DNA of 64,000 nucleotides from positions 36,224 through 100,223 of the forward strand of contig JAKQQP010000177.1 of NCBI GenBank assembly GCA_029564115.1. The letters run 5' to 3'. The notes beneath the pieces are model-generated. The model was not told where the DNA came from, did no database searches, and worked only from the letters and a program-made list of their open reading frames with translations. How positions within the stretch are numbered: the stretch's first letter is position 1; the number at the start of each line of letters is the position of its first letter. A program made the position numbers and the translations under genes. This document shows, one piece after another, positions 15,504-23,825 of this stretch. Source of the DNA: Candidatus Rifleibacteriota bacterium. Lineage in GTDB: Bacteria > Riflebacteria > Ozemobacteria > Ozemobacterales > Ozemobacteraceae.

Positions 15504-17942
15504 ATGTCTGCTAACCGCTCAGGAATAAGAGAACTGCAAATAGCCCGCGGCCTGATAACTTTGCGCTGGGCAAGTATTCCGTTGTTTTTCGGTTTCAGCC
15601 TTTTCAGCCTCCGCGGACTGGGCATGAGTTTTCAGATCGAGCCCATCTATATTCTCTGCTGTATCCTCGCAGTTCTTAATGTTTACTTCACCCTGCATTT
15701 TTCTTTGCTGTCGCGCCAGATGTCGATAAACCACGGTATCGCCACCTTGAAAAAGCTTATGATCCTGGTTGTCTCTCGACTATTTTCAGACATACGCAGC
15801 AACGGCCTCAAGGGCATACTTGCCCTGCCGCTGACAATTTCTAAAATCGCTGCGATTATTTATCTGATGCTTCTCGAAACCCTAAAAGATCTTTCTTTCA
15901 ACCCCTTTTCAATCAATAATGTCATGCACACCCAGGTAATCAGCGATCTAATCATTATCCTGATGCTGACGAGATATACGGGGTCTTCCGAAAGCCCGCT
16001 CTTTTTTCTGAGCGTCATACCGATAACTATTGCCGGCGCTGTAATGGGTCTGCAAACAGGTGCAGCATATTCAGCCATTGCTACTTCGGCCTGGCTGATT
16101 ACCGGTCTGCTGGTCAAATACCAGTTCATACCCCACATCAAATTCTATCCGCCAGTTTTTGGCGATCTCAGTCAGTGCACAGGGTGGCTCTACTCGAATT
16201 CTGCAGTTGTAGGCACCGGTCTTTTCGCTACGGCATTTCTGGCGCACAGGCTGACAACGGTATTCAAGGAACGCATATTCTTTCTCAATGATATGCTTTA
16301 CAAAAGCAATTCAAGAGCCATTGCTTCAAACTTTGCTGCAGAACAGGGTTCACACGCCTGGGTCATAACAGACGTCGAAGGCAATGTGGAAAAAGTAAAA
16401 ATCGACCGCAACAACTTTTTTCCCTGCGATCTGGCTGGCAAAAACATTTTCACAGCCTTCCCGGAACTCGAACAATACGGCATGAGCTATGTTGTGCAAG
16501 CAGTTCTGACCAGCGGCAGCAAAAGAATCCTCGAAAAAATCAAGATTTCCTCCCCGGAAGGGACTGAACACATTTTCAATGCCAGAATCTCATGCTTCAG
16601 AGACTGCGATGAAAAACAAAAAATTCTGATTATTTTTGAGGAACGCACTGAAGAACTTTTTCTAAAAGGCAAAGTGGAAAGCCTGACAAGTGAACTGTCT
16701 GAAAAAACAAGCGGTCTGGAACAAGTCAGCCTTGAAAACAGGGAAAATTTGAGGGCATTCGAAGAAATGAAAGCGTCCGCCTCCGAAAAAGCCTCCGAAA
16801 TAGAACTTCTTTCTCAGAGACTGCAGGATGCCAAAAATGACAATACGAACAAAAGCAATCAGATAAACAGCCTCATCTCACAACTGGCGACCTTCAAGTC
16901 AACCAACGACCAGTTGTCAGCCGAAGTTGACTACAAACAGATGCTGCTCGATGAAGTCGCTGAACTTATGAACTCATGCAGCGAAATAGAACACCTGACC
17001 ACTCTTATCGAAAAACGCACGCGTGATCTTTTCAACCTTGACAATACCTGTCTGCATATTTTTAAAACAGAAGACGACGAGCACCGCAAGGGCGAAATCC
17101 TCGACATTCGCAAAGCTTCGCCCCGTCTGCTCGATATTCCGAGAAACAACCCCGCGATACTCGATCCGGCATTGCAGGAAGGGCGCCCGGTTGTTATCAA
17201 CGCCCAGATCACACCAGACAAATCTGCTTCACTGGCCATAAGCAACGGGCATATGCAAAGACTCGTGGCTTATATTCCAGTCAGACATCAAAATAAAGTG
17301 CTCGGCATAATGATGATAGAAAAATTCGGCTATGAAGACAATCCCGAACTGGTAATCAATATGCTCAGCTACTACCTGAAACACTCCGCCTCAGCAATTA
17401 AACATGCCATTACCAACCGGGATTCGCGTGAAACCAGCAAAAATCTGTATAACAGCATCGGCCAGTTAAAAACTCAGCTTGAAAGCATCAAGACAATAAC
17501 TTTCAGCCGGCCTGAAGATGAAGAAACTCCCTTCGCAAGGATTTTAAACGAACTCGGCCGCATAGTTGTCATAAAAGACGCCGTTCTCATAAGAATCAAC
17601 AATGATGAAAGTATCGATATCTGCAGCAGAATAGATCGCTCCAGACAACTGAATATCAGCGATGCCGAACTCGAAATTCTCGCACTGCTCAAGGCAAATC
17701 CCTGCAATAAAATAACTGCCGAAAACACCGACCCTGACGGCAACTGTATCGCCTACCCGCTACTTCACAAGTCAAGACTTCTTGGGGTACTCTTTGTTTA
17801 TTACGATAACGAATCAGGTACACCTGAAGAGGCGCTGCTCGACTTTTGCGTCAAAATGCTGAACGACCATTTCACTCTCTACGTCATGAACGAAGAACGT
17901 GAAATATGGGAAAGTTTTTACCGTGAAACCCTCTCGGCCTGA
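15504..17942 (+). CDS. Membrane-anchored GAF/PAS-type sensor without output domain
   Basis: An 812-residue protein. Residues ~15-250 contain about six hydrophobic segments that look like an integral-membrane sensor. A PAS-like region follows (~270-390, HAWVITDVEGNVEKV), then a coiled coil (~395-490) and two GAF-like domains (~490-640 and ~670-800, the second containing AYPLLHKSRLLGVLFVYY). No histidine kinase, GGDEF, phosphatase or DNA-binding domain is present, so signal output must go through a partner or dimer contacts. ATG 15504 has GGGAGA upstream. It lies between a secreted unknown protein and the hydrogenase operon; any link to hydrogenase is speculation. Confidence 0.75.
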   Translation: MSANRSGIRELQIARGLITLRWASIPLFFGFSLFSLRGLGMSFQIEPIYILCCILAVLNVYFTLHFSLLSRQMSINHGIATLKKLMILVVSRLFSDIRSNGLKGILALPLTISKIAAIIYLMLLETLKDLSFNPFSINNVMHTQVISDLIIILMLTRYTGSSESPLFFLSVIPITIAGAVMGLQTGAAYSAIATSAWLITGLLVKYQFIPHIKFYPPVFGDLSQCTGWLYSNSAVVGTGLFATAFLAHRLTTVFKERIFFLNDMLYKSNSRAIASNFAAEQGSHAWVITDVEGNVEKVKIDRNNFFPCDLAGKNIFTAFPELEQYGMSYVVQAVLTSGSKRILEKIKISSPEGTEHIFNARISCFRDCDEKQKILIIFEERTEELFLKGKVESLTSELSEKTSGLEQVSLENRENLRAFEEMKASASEKASEIELLSQRLQDAKNDNTNKSNQINSLISQLATFKSTNDQLSAEVDYKQMLLDEVAELMNSCSEIEHLTTLIEKRTRDLFNLDNTCLHIFKTEDDEHRKGEILDIRKASPRLLDIPRNNPAILDPALQEGRPVVINAQITPDKSASLAISNGHMQRLVAYIPVRHQNKVLGIMMIEKFGYEDNPELVINMLSYYLKHSASAIKHAITNRDSRETSKNLYNSIGQLKTQLESIKTITFSRPEDEETPFARILNELGRIVVIKDAVLIRINNDESIDICSRIDRSRQLNISDAELEILALLKANPCNKITAENTDPDGNCIAYPLLHKSRLLGVLFVYYDNESGTPEEALLDFCVKMLNDHFTLYVMNEEREIWESFYRETLSA

Positions 17943-18398
17943 CCCTTTAAATTCTCTCGAGACCATCGTTAACCGTAAGATTTAAACAAGCTTATCGGTT
18001 CTGCAGCCCAATTTATCGGTCGGAGCGTTTTTTATACCACAGTTATTAATAACACCGCCGCCTTTGTCAGCCGATAGAACGGACTGCAGTATTTTTCTTG
18101 TTTTTCCCGCGACGAATGAAGCCATCGAAAGAACCTGACGAGCACATAATGCAGCAATTAATTCATCTTTGTTATTTATGCAGTTAAAATAAAACCCGTT
18201 GTAGGAATTTTTTGATAAAACCCCGATGTTTAAACGCTTAAAACAGAAAGAGTACATTATTTTGTGAAATAATGTACTTTTTGCTTGATAATTTTGTCAC
18301 AATCCAATAGACTTGCCTCAGCGATATAAAGGTTTTCAGTCTGCTTGCTGAAAGCCTAAAAACTGCCAGAAAAACTGGCGGAACCAAGGAGATTCAAG
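17943..18398 (+). other. 456-base non-coding gap before the hydrogenase operon
   Basis: No convincing gene is seen. A 91-codon minus-strand frame (17982-18257) lacks an SD and resembles nothing. The octamer TTATCGGT occurs twice near 18000-18025. The right part holds a perfect palindrome (18251-18278), a possible promoter (18285-18313), and two small hairpins in the presumed leader: TTTCAG/CTGAAA near 18333-18353, and GCCAG/CTGGC near 18364-18378 just before the SD. Confidence 0.6.
18251..18278. promoter_or_regulatory. 28-base perfect palindrome, candidate operator
   Basis: Arms AGTACATTATTT and AAATAATGTACT flank a TGTG loop, twelve perfect base pairs. The stem is A/T-rich and followed by only five T, so it is a poor terminator and better suited as a dimeric regulator site. 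It lies about 120 bases upstream of hydC and just upstream of a possible -35 (TTGATA 18285-18290) and -10 (TAGACT 18308-18313). Confidence 0.55.
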
Positions 18399-18917
18399 AT
18401 GTCCTGTCCAATCACATCAAAAGCCGAACTGGCTAAGCTTTCGCCCGAGAAGGCAGAGGAACTGGATGCCTATCTGACCAGCCTTCCCCTGACCGAAGAC
18501 CGGGAAAAGAATCGCGGTTTCCTGATTCAATCGTTGCACAAAGCACAGGAAATCTTCACCTACCTGCCCAGCGTTGTCCAGATGCATGTAGCCAACCGTC
18601 TGGGTCTGCACCTTGCCGAAGTCTACGGAGTTATCAGTTTTTATTCATATTTTACTGATAAACCGGTTGGCAGATATAAGGTCAATATCTGCACCGGTAC
18701 AGCCTGCTTCGTTAAAGGCGCTGACAAACTGGTTGAAGAATTTCAGCGCTACCTCGGCATCAAGCTGGGCGAAACCGGCATCGACGGCAAGTTTTCTTTG
18801 ACCGGCCTCAGATGCGTGGGTGCCTGCTCGATGGCTCCTGTTGTAATGGTAAACGATAGAGTTTATGGCAACGTTACAACCAAGATGGTTCCCGAAATCA
18901 TTAGCGATTGCAAGTAA
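18399..18917 (+). CDS. hydC: NAD-linked [FeFe] hydrogenase, NuoE-like [2Fe-2S] subunit
   Basis: A 172-residue thioredoxin-fold [2Fe-2S] protein of the NuoE/HndA/HydC family. Cluster ligands are in NICTGTACFVKGAD and LRCVGACSMAPVV (Cys-x4-Cys ... Cys-x3-Cys). The N-terminal helical region is normal for NuoE. It should transfer electrons within the hydrogenase complex. The SD AAGGAG precedes ATG 18399. It is the first of three consecutive genes matching the order of multimeric electron-bifurcating hydrogenases (NuoE-like, NuoF-like, catalytic subunit). Confidence 0.9.
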   Translation: MSCPITSKAELAKLSPEKAEELDAYLTSLPLTEDREKNRGFLIQSLHKAQEIFTYLPSVVQMHVANRLGLHLAEVYGVISFYSYFTDKPVGRYKVNICTGTACFVKGADKLVEEFQRYLGIKLGETGIDGKFSLTGLRCVGACSMAPVVMVNDRVYGNVTTKMVPEIISDCK

Positions 18918-18928
18918 AGGAATTTGAG

Positions 18929-20770
18929 ATGATTGACACACCCGAAAAACTGAAATCTTACGCAGAAAACCTCAGCAAAAACAGCAAACCCGGCACAACA
19001 ATTCTTGTCTCTCTTGGTACCTGCGGTATTGCAGCCGGCACTAAGCCAATAAACGATCTGTTGAAGGCTGAAATAGCCAATCGCAAAGCCGACATCGAAA
19101 TCGTCGAAGTTGGCTGCATGGGTCTCTGCCACAGCGAACCCACAATAGAAGTCATTAACAACGCCAACGGCAATTCAGTGATTTATGGCCACGTCAAAGC
19201 AGATCAGGTAGCGGCCATTGTCGAAACAGCCAGCAAAAACATTGAAGCTGCCAGTTGTCAGGTTATTCAGCGCTCATGGTTCTATCCGGAAGACAACGAA
19301 ACTGCGACCCCGGAAAGAATTCAGGCCCGCATCGTTCTTAAAAATACCGGTAAAATCAACCCCGAAATAATCGATCATTACCTAGCTGCCAAAGGCTACC
19401 AGGCTCTCGGCAAAGTCGTTCACGAAATGACTTCACAGCAGGTTATCGATACCGTTATCGAATCAGGTCTGCGTGGTCGCGGCGGCGGCGGTTTCCCCAC
19501 CGGCAAAAAATGGGCATTTGCCGCAGCTCAGAAAGCCGATCAAAAATACGTTCTCTGCAACGCTGACGAGGGCGATCCGGGCGCATTCATGGACCGCGCC
19601 GTTCTTGAAGGCGACCCGCATTCGGTTCTCGAAGCGATGGCTATAACCGGTTTCGCCATCGGAGCTGATACCGGCGTCATCTATATTCGCGCCGAATATC
19701 CGCTGGCAGTTAAACGCCTGGAAATCGCCATCGAACAGGCCAAAAAACTGGGACTGCTCGGCAAAAACATTCTTGGCAGCAAATTCAGTTTCGATATTCA
19801 GATCAAATACGGCGCCGGCGCCTTTGTCTGCGGCGAAGAAACAGCTTTGATCCACTCAGTTGAAGGCAAACGCGGTGAACCAACCGTAAAACCGCCGTTC
19901 CCGGCAATCGAAGGCCTCTGGAAAAAACCGACCGTCGTAAACAACGTCGAAACTTTTGCCAATGTCTGCGCTATCATCAGAAACGGCGCCGCCTGGTTCA
20001 AGAAAATCGGTACTGCCGGCTCACCCGGCACCAAAGTTTTCGCACTCGCCGGTAAAGTTAAAAAAGTCGGTCTTGTCGAAGTTCCGATGGGCACCACTCT
20101 GCGCCAGATCATTTTTAACGTCGGTGGCGGCATCATGAATGACCGCAAATTCAAAGCCGTGCAAACCGGTGGACCTTCAGGCGGATGCATTAAATTCGAC
20201 CAGCTCGACACCGAAATCGACTATGAATCGCTCAAGCGCCTCGGCTCGATGATGGGCTCCGGTGGTATGATCGTCATGGACGAAGACGACTGCATGGTAA
20301 ACGTTGCCAAATTCTTCCTGGAATTTACCCTCGATGAATCATGCGGCAAATGCACCCCCTGCCGCGTCGGCAACAAGCGCCTCTACGAAATGCTGCACAG
20401 AATCTGCGATGGCCGCGGCACCCGCGAAACCATTCAGAATCTCAAAGACCTGAGTGTCTCGATCAAAGATACAGCCCTCTGCGGACTTGGTCAGACTTCA
20501 CCCAACCCGGTTCTCTCTACTCTTGCCCAGTTCGAACACGAATACATAGCTCATATCGACGAAAAGCGCTGCGAAGCCGGTGTATGCAAAAAACTGCTGA
20601 AATACGAAATCAATGACAGCTGCGTTGGCTGCACTCTCTGTGCCAGAAACTGCCCGGTAAGCTGTATTTCAGGGGCAGTTAAGCAGAAACACACAATCGA
20701 TCAGAGCAAATGTATCAAGTGCGGCGTCTGCCAGGATGTATGTAAGTTCCACGCCGTAGACCGCAAGTAA
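18929..20770 (+). CDS. hydB: NAD-linked [FeFe] hydrogenase, NuoF-like flavoprotein subunit
   Basis: A 613-residue HydB/HndC-type subunit that oxidises or reduces NAD(H) with FMN. From N to C: a thioredoxin-like [2Fe-2S] domain (LGTCGIAAGTK ... VGCMGLCHSEP), the NuoF core with GRGGGGFPTGKKW and NADEGDPGAFMDRA for NADH/FMN, an SLBB part, the [4Fe-4S] site ESCGKCTPCRVGNKRL, and two C-terminal ferredoxin clusters (CVGCTLCARNCPVSC and CIKCGVCQDVCKFH). This layout is typical of bifurcating hydrogenases rather than Complex I. I chose ATG 18929, which has AAAGGA eight bases upstream; the TTG at 18908 overlaps hydC and is less likely. Confidence 0.93.
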   Translation: MIDTPEKLKSYAENLSKNSKPGTTILVSLGTCGIAAGTKPINDLLKAEIANRKADIEIVEVGCMGLCHSEPTIEVINNANGNSVIYGHVKADQVAAIVETASKNIEAASCQVIQRSWFYPEDNETATPERIQARIVLKNTGKINPEIIDHYLAAKGYQALGKVVHEMTSQQVIDTVIESGLRGRGGGGFPTGKKWAFAAAQKADQKYVLCNADEGDPGAFMDRAVLEGDPHSVLEAMAITGFAIGADTGVIYIRAEYPLAVKRLEIAIEQAKKLGLLGKNILGSKFSFDIQIKYGAGAFVCGEETALIHSVEGKRGEPTVKPPFPAIEGLWKKPTVVNNVETFANVCAIIRNGAAWFKKIGTAGSPGTKVFALAGKVKKVGLVEVPMGTTLRQIIFNVGGGIMNDRKFKAVQTGGPSGGCIKFDQLDTEIDYESLKRLGSMMGSGGMIVMDEDDCMVNVAKFFLEFTLDESCGKCTPCRVGNKRLYEMLHRICDGRGTRETIQNLKDLSVSIKDTALCGLGQTSPNPVLSTLAQFEHEYIAHIDEKRCEAGVCKKLLKYEINDSCVGCTLCARNCPVSCISGAVKQKHTIDQSKCIKCGVCQDVCKFHAVDRK

Positions 20771-20793
20771 GCTAACCAGGAGAACCATATAAC

Positions 20794-22533
20794 ATGATCA
20801 ATCTCACCATAAATAATCTTCCAGTTCAGGTTAACGAAGGCCAGACCGTTCTCGATGCCGCTCACAAACTCGGCATCGATATTCCGACCCTCTGCCACCT
20901 CAAAAGTACCGGCGGTTGTGGAGTTGAATCAAAAACCGGCTCATGCCGCGTCTGTGTCGTAGAAATCGACGGGCGCCCGAACCTGGCTCCTTCATGCTGT
21001 ACTCCGGCAACTGAAGGCATGAAAGTCATCACCTCCAGCCTGCGCGTAATCAACGCCCGCCGCACCATGCTCGACCTGCTGCTGTCAGATCACCCCAAAG
21101 ATTGTCTGACCTGCGAAAAAAGCGGCGACTGCCAGTTACAGGATCTCGCCGCCAAAATGGGTCTGCACCGCATCAAATACAAAGGTGAAATGTCGAAACA
21201 CGAAATCGACGTTTCCAGTGAATCTATCGTGCGCGATCCCAATAAATGCATCATGTGCCGCAGATGCGAAACCGCATGCAACGTCGTTCAGACCGTAGGC
21301 GTACTCTCTGGTGTTGGCCGCGGTTTCGACGCCGTAGTTGGCCCGGCTGACCTGCGCCCGCTCTCAGAAACCAAGTGTACTTTCTGTGGCCAGTGCGTGG
21401 CAGCCTGCCCGACCGGTGCTCTCACTGAAGTAGACCATACCTACAAGTGCTGGAACGCCATCAACAGCGGCAAAACTGTTGTCGTTCAGACCGCTCCCGC
21501 CGTTCGCGTAGCCCTGGGTGAAGCCTTCGGCATGGAACCCGGCTCTATCACCACCGGCAAAATGGTTACCGCTCTGCGGATGATGGGCTTCGCAAAAGTG
21601 TTCGATACCGACTTCTCAGCCGACCTCACAATCATGGAAGAAACGACGGAATTCATCGAGCGCCTGAAATCAGGCAAGAACCTGCCGATCCTCACTTCCT
21701 GCTGCCCAGGCTGGGTAAAATTCTTCGAACATCAGTTCCAGGATCTCATGCACATCCCCTCGACCTGTAAGTCACCGCAGCAGATGTTTGGCGCCATCGC
21801 CAAAACTTATTATGCCAACAAAATCGGCGTAAAAGCAGAAGACATGGTCGTAGTTTCAGTAATGCCCTGTCTCGCCAAAAAATATGAATCGGCACGCGAA
21901 GAATTCAACGCCAGCGGCACCCGCGATGTCGATATCGTAATTTCTACCCGCGAACTCGCTTCAATGATCAAAGAAGCCGGTATCGCCTTCGATCACCTCG
22001 AAGAATCAGAATATGACGATCCGCTCGGCGAATCAACCGGCGCCGGTGTTATCTTCGGTTCATCGGGCGGCGTTCTTGAAGCAGCTCTGCGCACTGCAGC
22101 CGACTGGGTAACCGGCCAGGATCTGCAGTCTATCGACTTCACCGCTGTTCGCGGCCTTGATGGCATCAAAGAAGCGACAGTCAAAGTTGGCGATCTCGAA
22201 ATCAACGCTGCCATTTCTTCAGGCCTTGGCAACGCCCGCAAGCTCCTCGAAAAAATCAGAAAAGGCGAAGCCAAATACCACATCATCGAGATTATGGCCT
22301 GCCCGGGCGGTTGTCTGAACGGTGGCGGTCAGCCCTATTCAGCCGGTAACTGCCAGGAAATTCTTGCCAAACGCATGGAAGCCATCTATCGCGACGACAA
22401 GAACAGCAAAATAAGAAAATCGCACCAGAACCCCTCTATTCAGAAGCTTTACGCTGAATTCCTGGGCAAACCCTGTGGCGAAATGTCTCACAAGCTGCTG
22501 CACACCCATTATCACGGTCGCAGAAACGTCTGA
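20794..22533 (+). CDS. hydA: [FeFe] hydrogenase catalytic subunit
   Basis: A 579-residue iron hydrogenase. The N-terminus holds a plant-type [2Fe-2S] (GGCGVESKTGSCRVC), then the His-Cys3 [4Fe-4S] (HPKDCLTCEKSGDC, 100-113) and two ferredoxin clusters (CIMCRRCETAC, CTFCGQCVAAC). All three H-cluster motifs are intact: TSCCPGW at 301-307, MPCLAKKYE with Cys359, and MACPGGCLNGGGQP with Cys503 and Cys507. The small-subunit domain closes the protein. It should make or use H2 in complex with HydB and HydC. Maturases HydE, HydF and HydG are not in this window. A terminator follows at once. Confidence 0.95.
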   Translation: MINLTINNLPVQVNEGQTVLDAAHKLGIDIPTLCHLKSTGGCGVESKTGSCRVCVVEIDGRPNLAPSCCTPATEGMKVITSSLRVINARRTMLDLLLSDHPKDCLTCEKSGDCQLQDLAAKMGLHRIKYKGEMSKHEIDVSSESIVRDPNKCIMCRRCETACNVVQTVGVLSGVGRGFDAVVGPADLRPLSETKCTFCGQCVAACPTGALTEVDHTYKCWNAINSGKTVVVQTAPAVRVALGEAFGMEPGSITTGKMVTALRMMGFAKVFDTDFSADLTIMEETTEFIERLKSGKNLPILTSCCPGWVKFFEHQFQDLMHIPSTCKSPQQMFGAIAKTYYANKIGVKAEDMVVVSVMPCLAKKYESAREEFNASGTRDVDIVISTRELASMIKEAGIAFDHLEESEYDDPLGESTGAGVIFGSSGGVLEAALRTAADWVTGQDLQSIDFTAVRGLDGIKEATVKVGDLEINAAISSGLGNARKLLEKIRKGEAKYHIIEIMACPGGCLNGGGQPYSAGNCQEILAKRMEAIYRDDKNSKIRKSHQNPSIQKLYAEFLGKPCGEMSHKLLHTHYHGRRNV

Positions 22534-22550
22534 TAACAGACCTTAAACTC

Positions 22551-22588
22551 AGGGAACAGTCCTCTCGGGCTGTTCCCTGTTTTTTTTT
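22551..22588 (+). terminator. Terminator of the hydrogenase operon
   Basis: The stem AGGGAACAG/CTGTTCCCT around a CTCTCGGG-type loop is followed by nine T. It starts 18 bases after the hydA stop. Confidence 0.9.
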
Positions 22589-22598
22589 CATCAGCCAA

Positions 22599-22632
22599 TA
22601 AAAAAAGCAGAGCAGCCAGCTGGCTGCTCTGC
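22599..22632 (-). terminator. Terminator of the epimerase gene
   Basis: A perfect 26-base palindrome at 22607-22632 (arm GCAGAGCAGCCAG) is followed on the minus strand by a run of T (A run 22599-22606 on the plus strand). It lies just after the epimerase stop at 22650. Confidence 0.88.
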
Positions 22633-22649
22633 TTTCGATCGCAAAGAAT

Positions 22650-23657
22650 TCAGATTTTGTAATATTCGCGATACCAGTCGACAAATTTACCGATGCCGAC
22701 TTCGAGAGGAGTTGCCGGAGCGAAGCCAGTATCGCGCATCAGATCATCAACATCAGCGTAGGTAGCCGGCACATCGCCGGGCTGCATCGGCAGCATTTCC
22801 TTTATGGCGGCCTTGCCAACCTTCTTTTCGATAATTTCAATAAAACGCAACAGTTCGACAGGCTTGTTATTGCCGATATTATAGATACGATAAGGCGCTC
22901 TGCTGGTAGCCGGATCAGGTTTGTCACCGCTCCATTCAGTGTTCGGCCCGGCAACACGATCGCTAACCCGAACGATGCCCTCGACGATATCGTCTATATA
23001 GGTAAAGTCACGGCGCATAAGGCCGTTATTGAAGACTTTGATCGGCTTACCTTCGAGAATAGCCCGGGTAAACAGAAATAACGCCATATCCGGCCGGCCC
23101 CAGGGCCCATAAACGGTAAAAAACCGCAGACCGGTAGTCGGCAGGCCGTAAAGGTGCGAATAGGTGTGGGCCATCAGCTCATTGGCTTTTTTGGTGGCAG
23201 CATACAGTGAAACCGGGTGATCGACATTATGATGCACGGAAAAAGGCATCTCCGTGTTGGAGCCATATACAGAACTCGACGACGCGTAAGTCAGGTGCTC
23301 GACCCTGTTGTGCCGGCAGGCTTCGAGAATGTTCATAAAGCCAACAATATTGGCATCGATATAGGCGTGCGGGTTCTCGATACTGTAACGAACCCCGGCC
23401 TGAGCGGCAAGATTGACGACCCGGGAAAAACTGTGTTCGGCAAAAAGTCTGTTGATGGCGTCACGATCGCTCAAATCAGCCCGAACGAAAGTGAAATTCT
23501 GATGATTGTTCAAGATCGCCAAACGATCTTCTTTGAGCCTGACATCGTAATAGTTGTTGAGGTTATCGATACCTATAACCTCATCACCGCGCTTCAACAG
23601 GTAAATGCTCAAATGAAACCCGATAAAACCAGCCGCACCAGTAACCAATATTTTCAT
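22650..23657 (-). CDS. UDP-glucuronate 4-epimerase-like NAD-dependent epimerase
   Basis: A 335-residue extended SDR sugar epimerase. It has the NAD-binding motif [12 protein letters not shown], the [20 protein letters not shown] segment that is characteristic of UDP-glucuronate/galacturonate 4-epimerases, SSSSVYG, and catalytic YxxxK in YAATKKANE, then [14 protein letters not shown]. It should convert UDP-glucuronate to UDP-galacturonate for surface polysaccharide; substrate choice is from family resemblance. GGAG lies upstream of ATG 23657. It stands alone, with its own terminator, between the hydrogenase and IOR genes. Confidence 0.88.
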   Translation of the reverse strand: MKILVTGAAGFIGFHLSIYLLKRGDEVIGIDNLNNYYDVRLKEDRLAILNNHQNFTFVRADLSDRDAINRLFAEHSFSRVVNLAAQAGVRYSIENPHAYIDANIVGFMNILEACRHNRVEHLTYASSSSVYGSNTEMPFSVHHNVDHPVSLYAATKKANELMAHTYSHLYGLPTTGLRFFTVYGPWGRPDMALFLFTRAILEGKPIKVFNNGLMRRDFTYIDDIVEGIVRVSDRVAGPNTEWSGDKPDPATSRAPYRIYNIGNNKPVELLRFIEIIEKKVGKAAIKEMLPMQPGDVPATYADVDDLMRDTGFAPATPLEVGIGKFVDWYREYYKI

Positions 23658-23780
23658 TACACCAACTCCAGAATTTTTCCCTGATTTTATCCCGCTGCAG
23701 CCGACTGCGCAAGTTTAAAAAACAAAGCCGGCATTTGCCTGACCAATTCGAAATCATTGAAGTGTGAAACACGAAAATTA

Positions 23781-23789
23781 TGATATAAT
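23781..23789 (+). promoter_or_regulatory. Extended -10 element for iorAB
   Basis: TGATATAAT is a perfect extended -10, identical to the one before the gene at 13793. No good -35 is seen at normal spacing. The transcription start would be near 23796, about 30 bases before the iorA ATG. Confidence 0.65.
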
Positions 23790-23825
23790 CCTTGCCAGCA
23801 AAATCAGATAGTGAAGGAGAAAGGA

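Noticed and set aside
17982..18257. A 91-codon minus-strand frame in the gap before the hydrogenase operon
   Set aside because: No SD, its ATG lies inside the palindrome, and the composition is not coding-like.
22650..23657. The epimerase as a horizontally acquired insert between hydrogenase and ior genes
   Set aside because: Its base composition and codon use look like the neighbours, and no mobile-element signs flank it.
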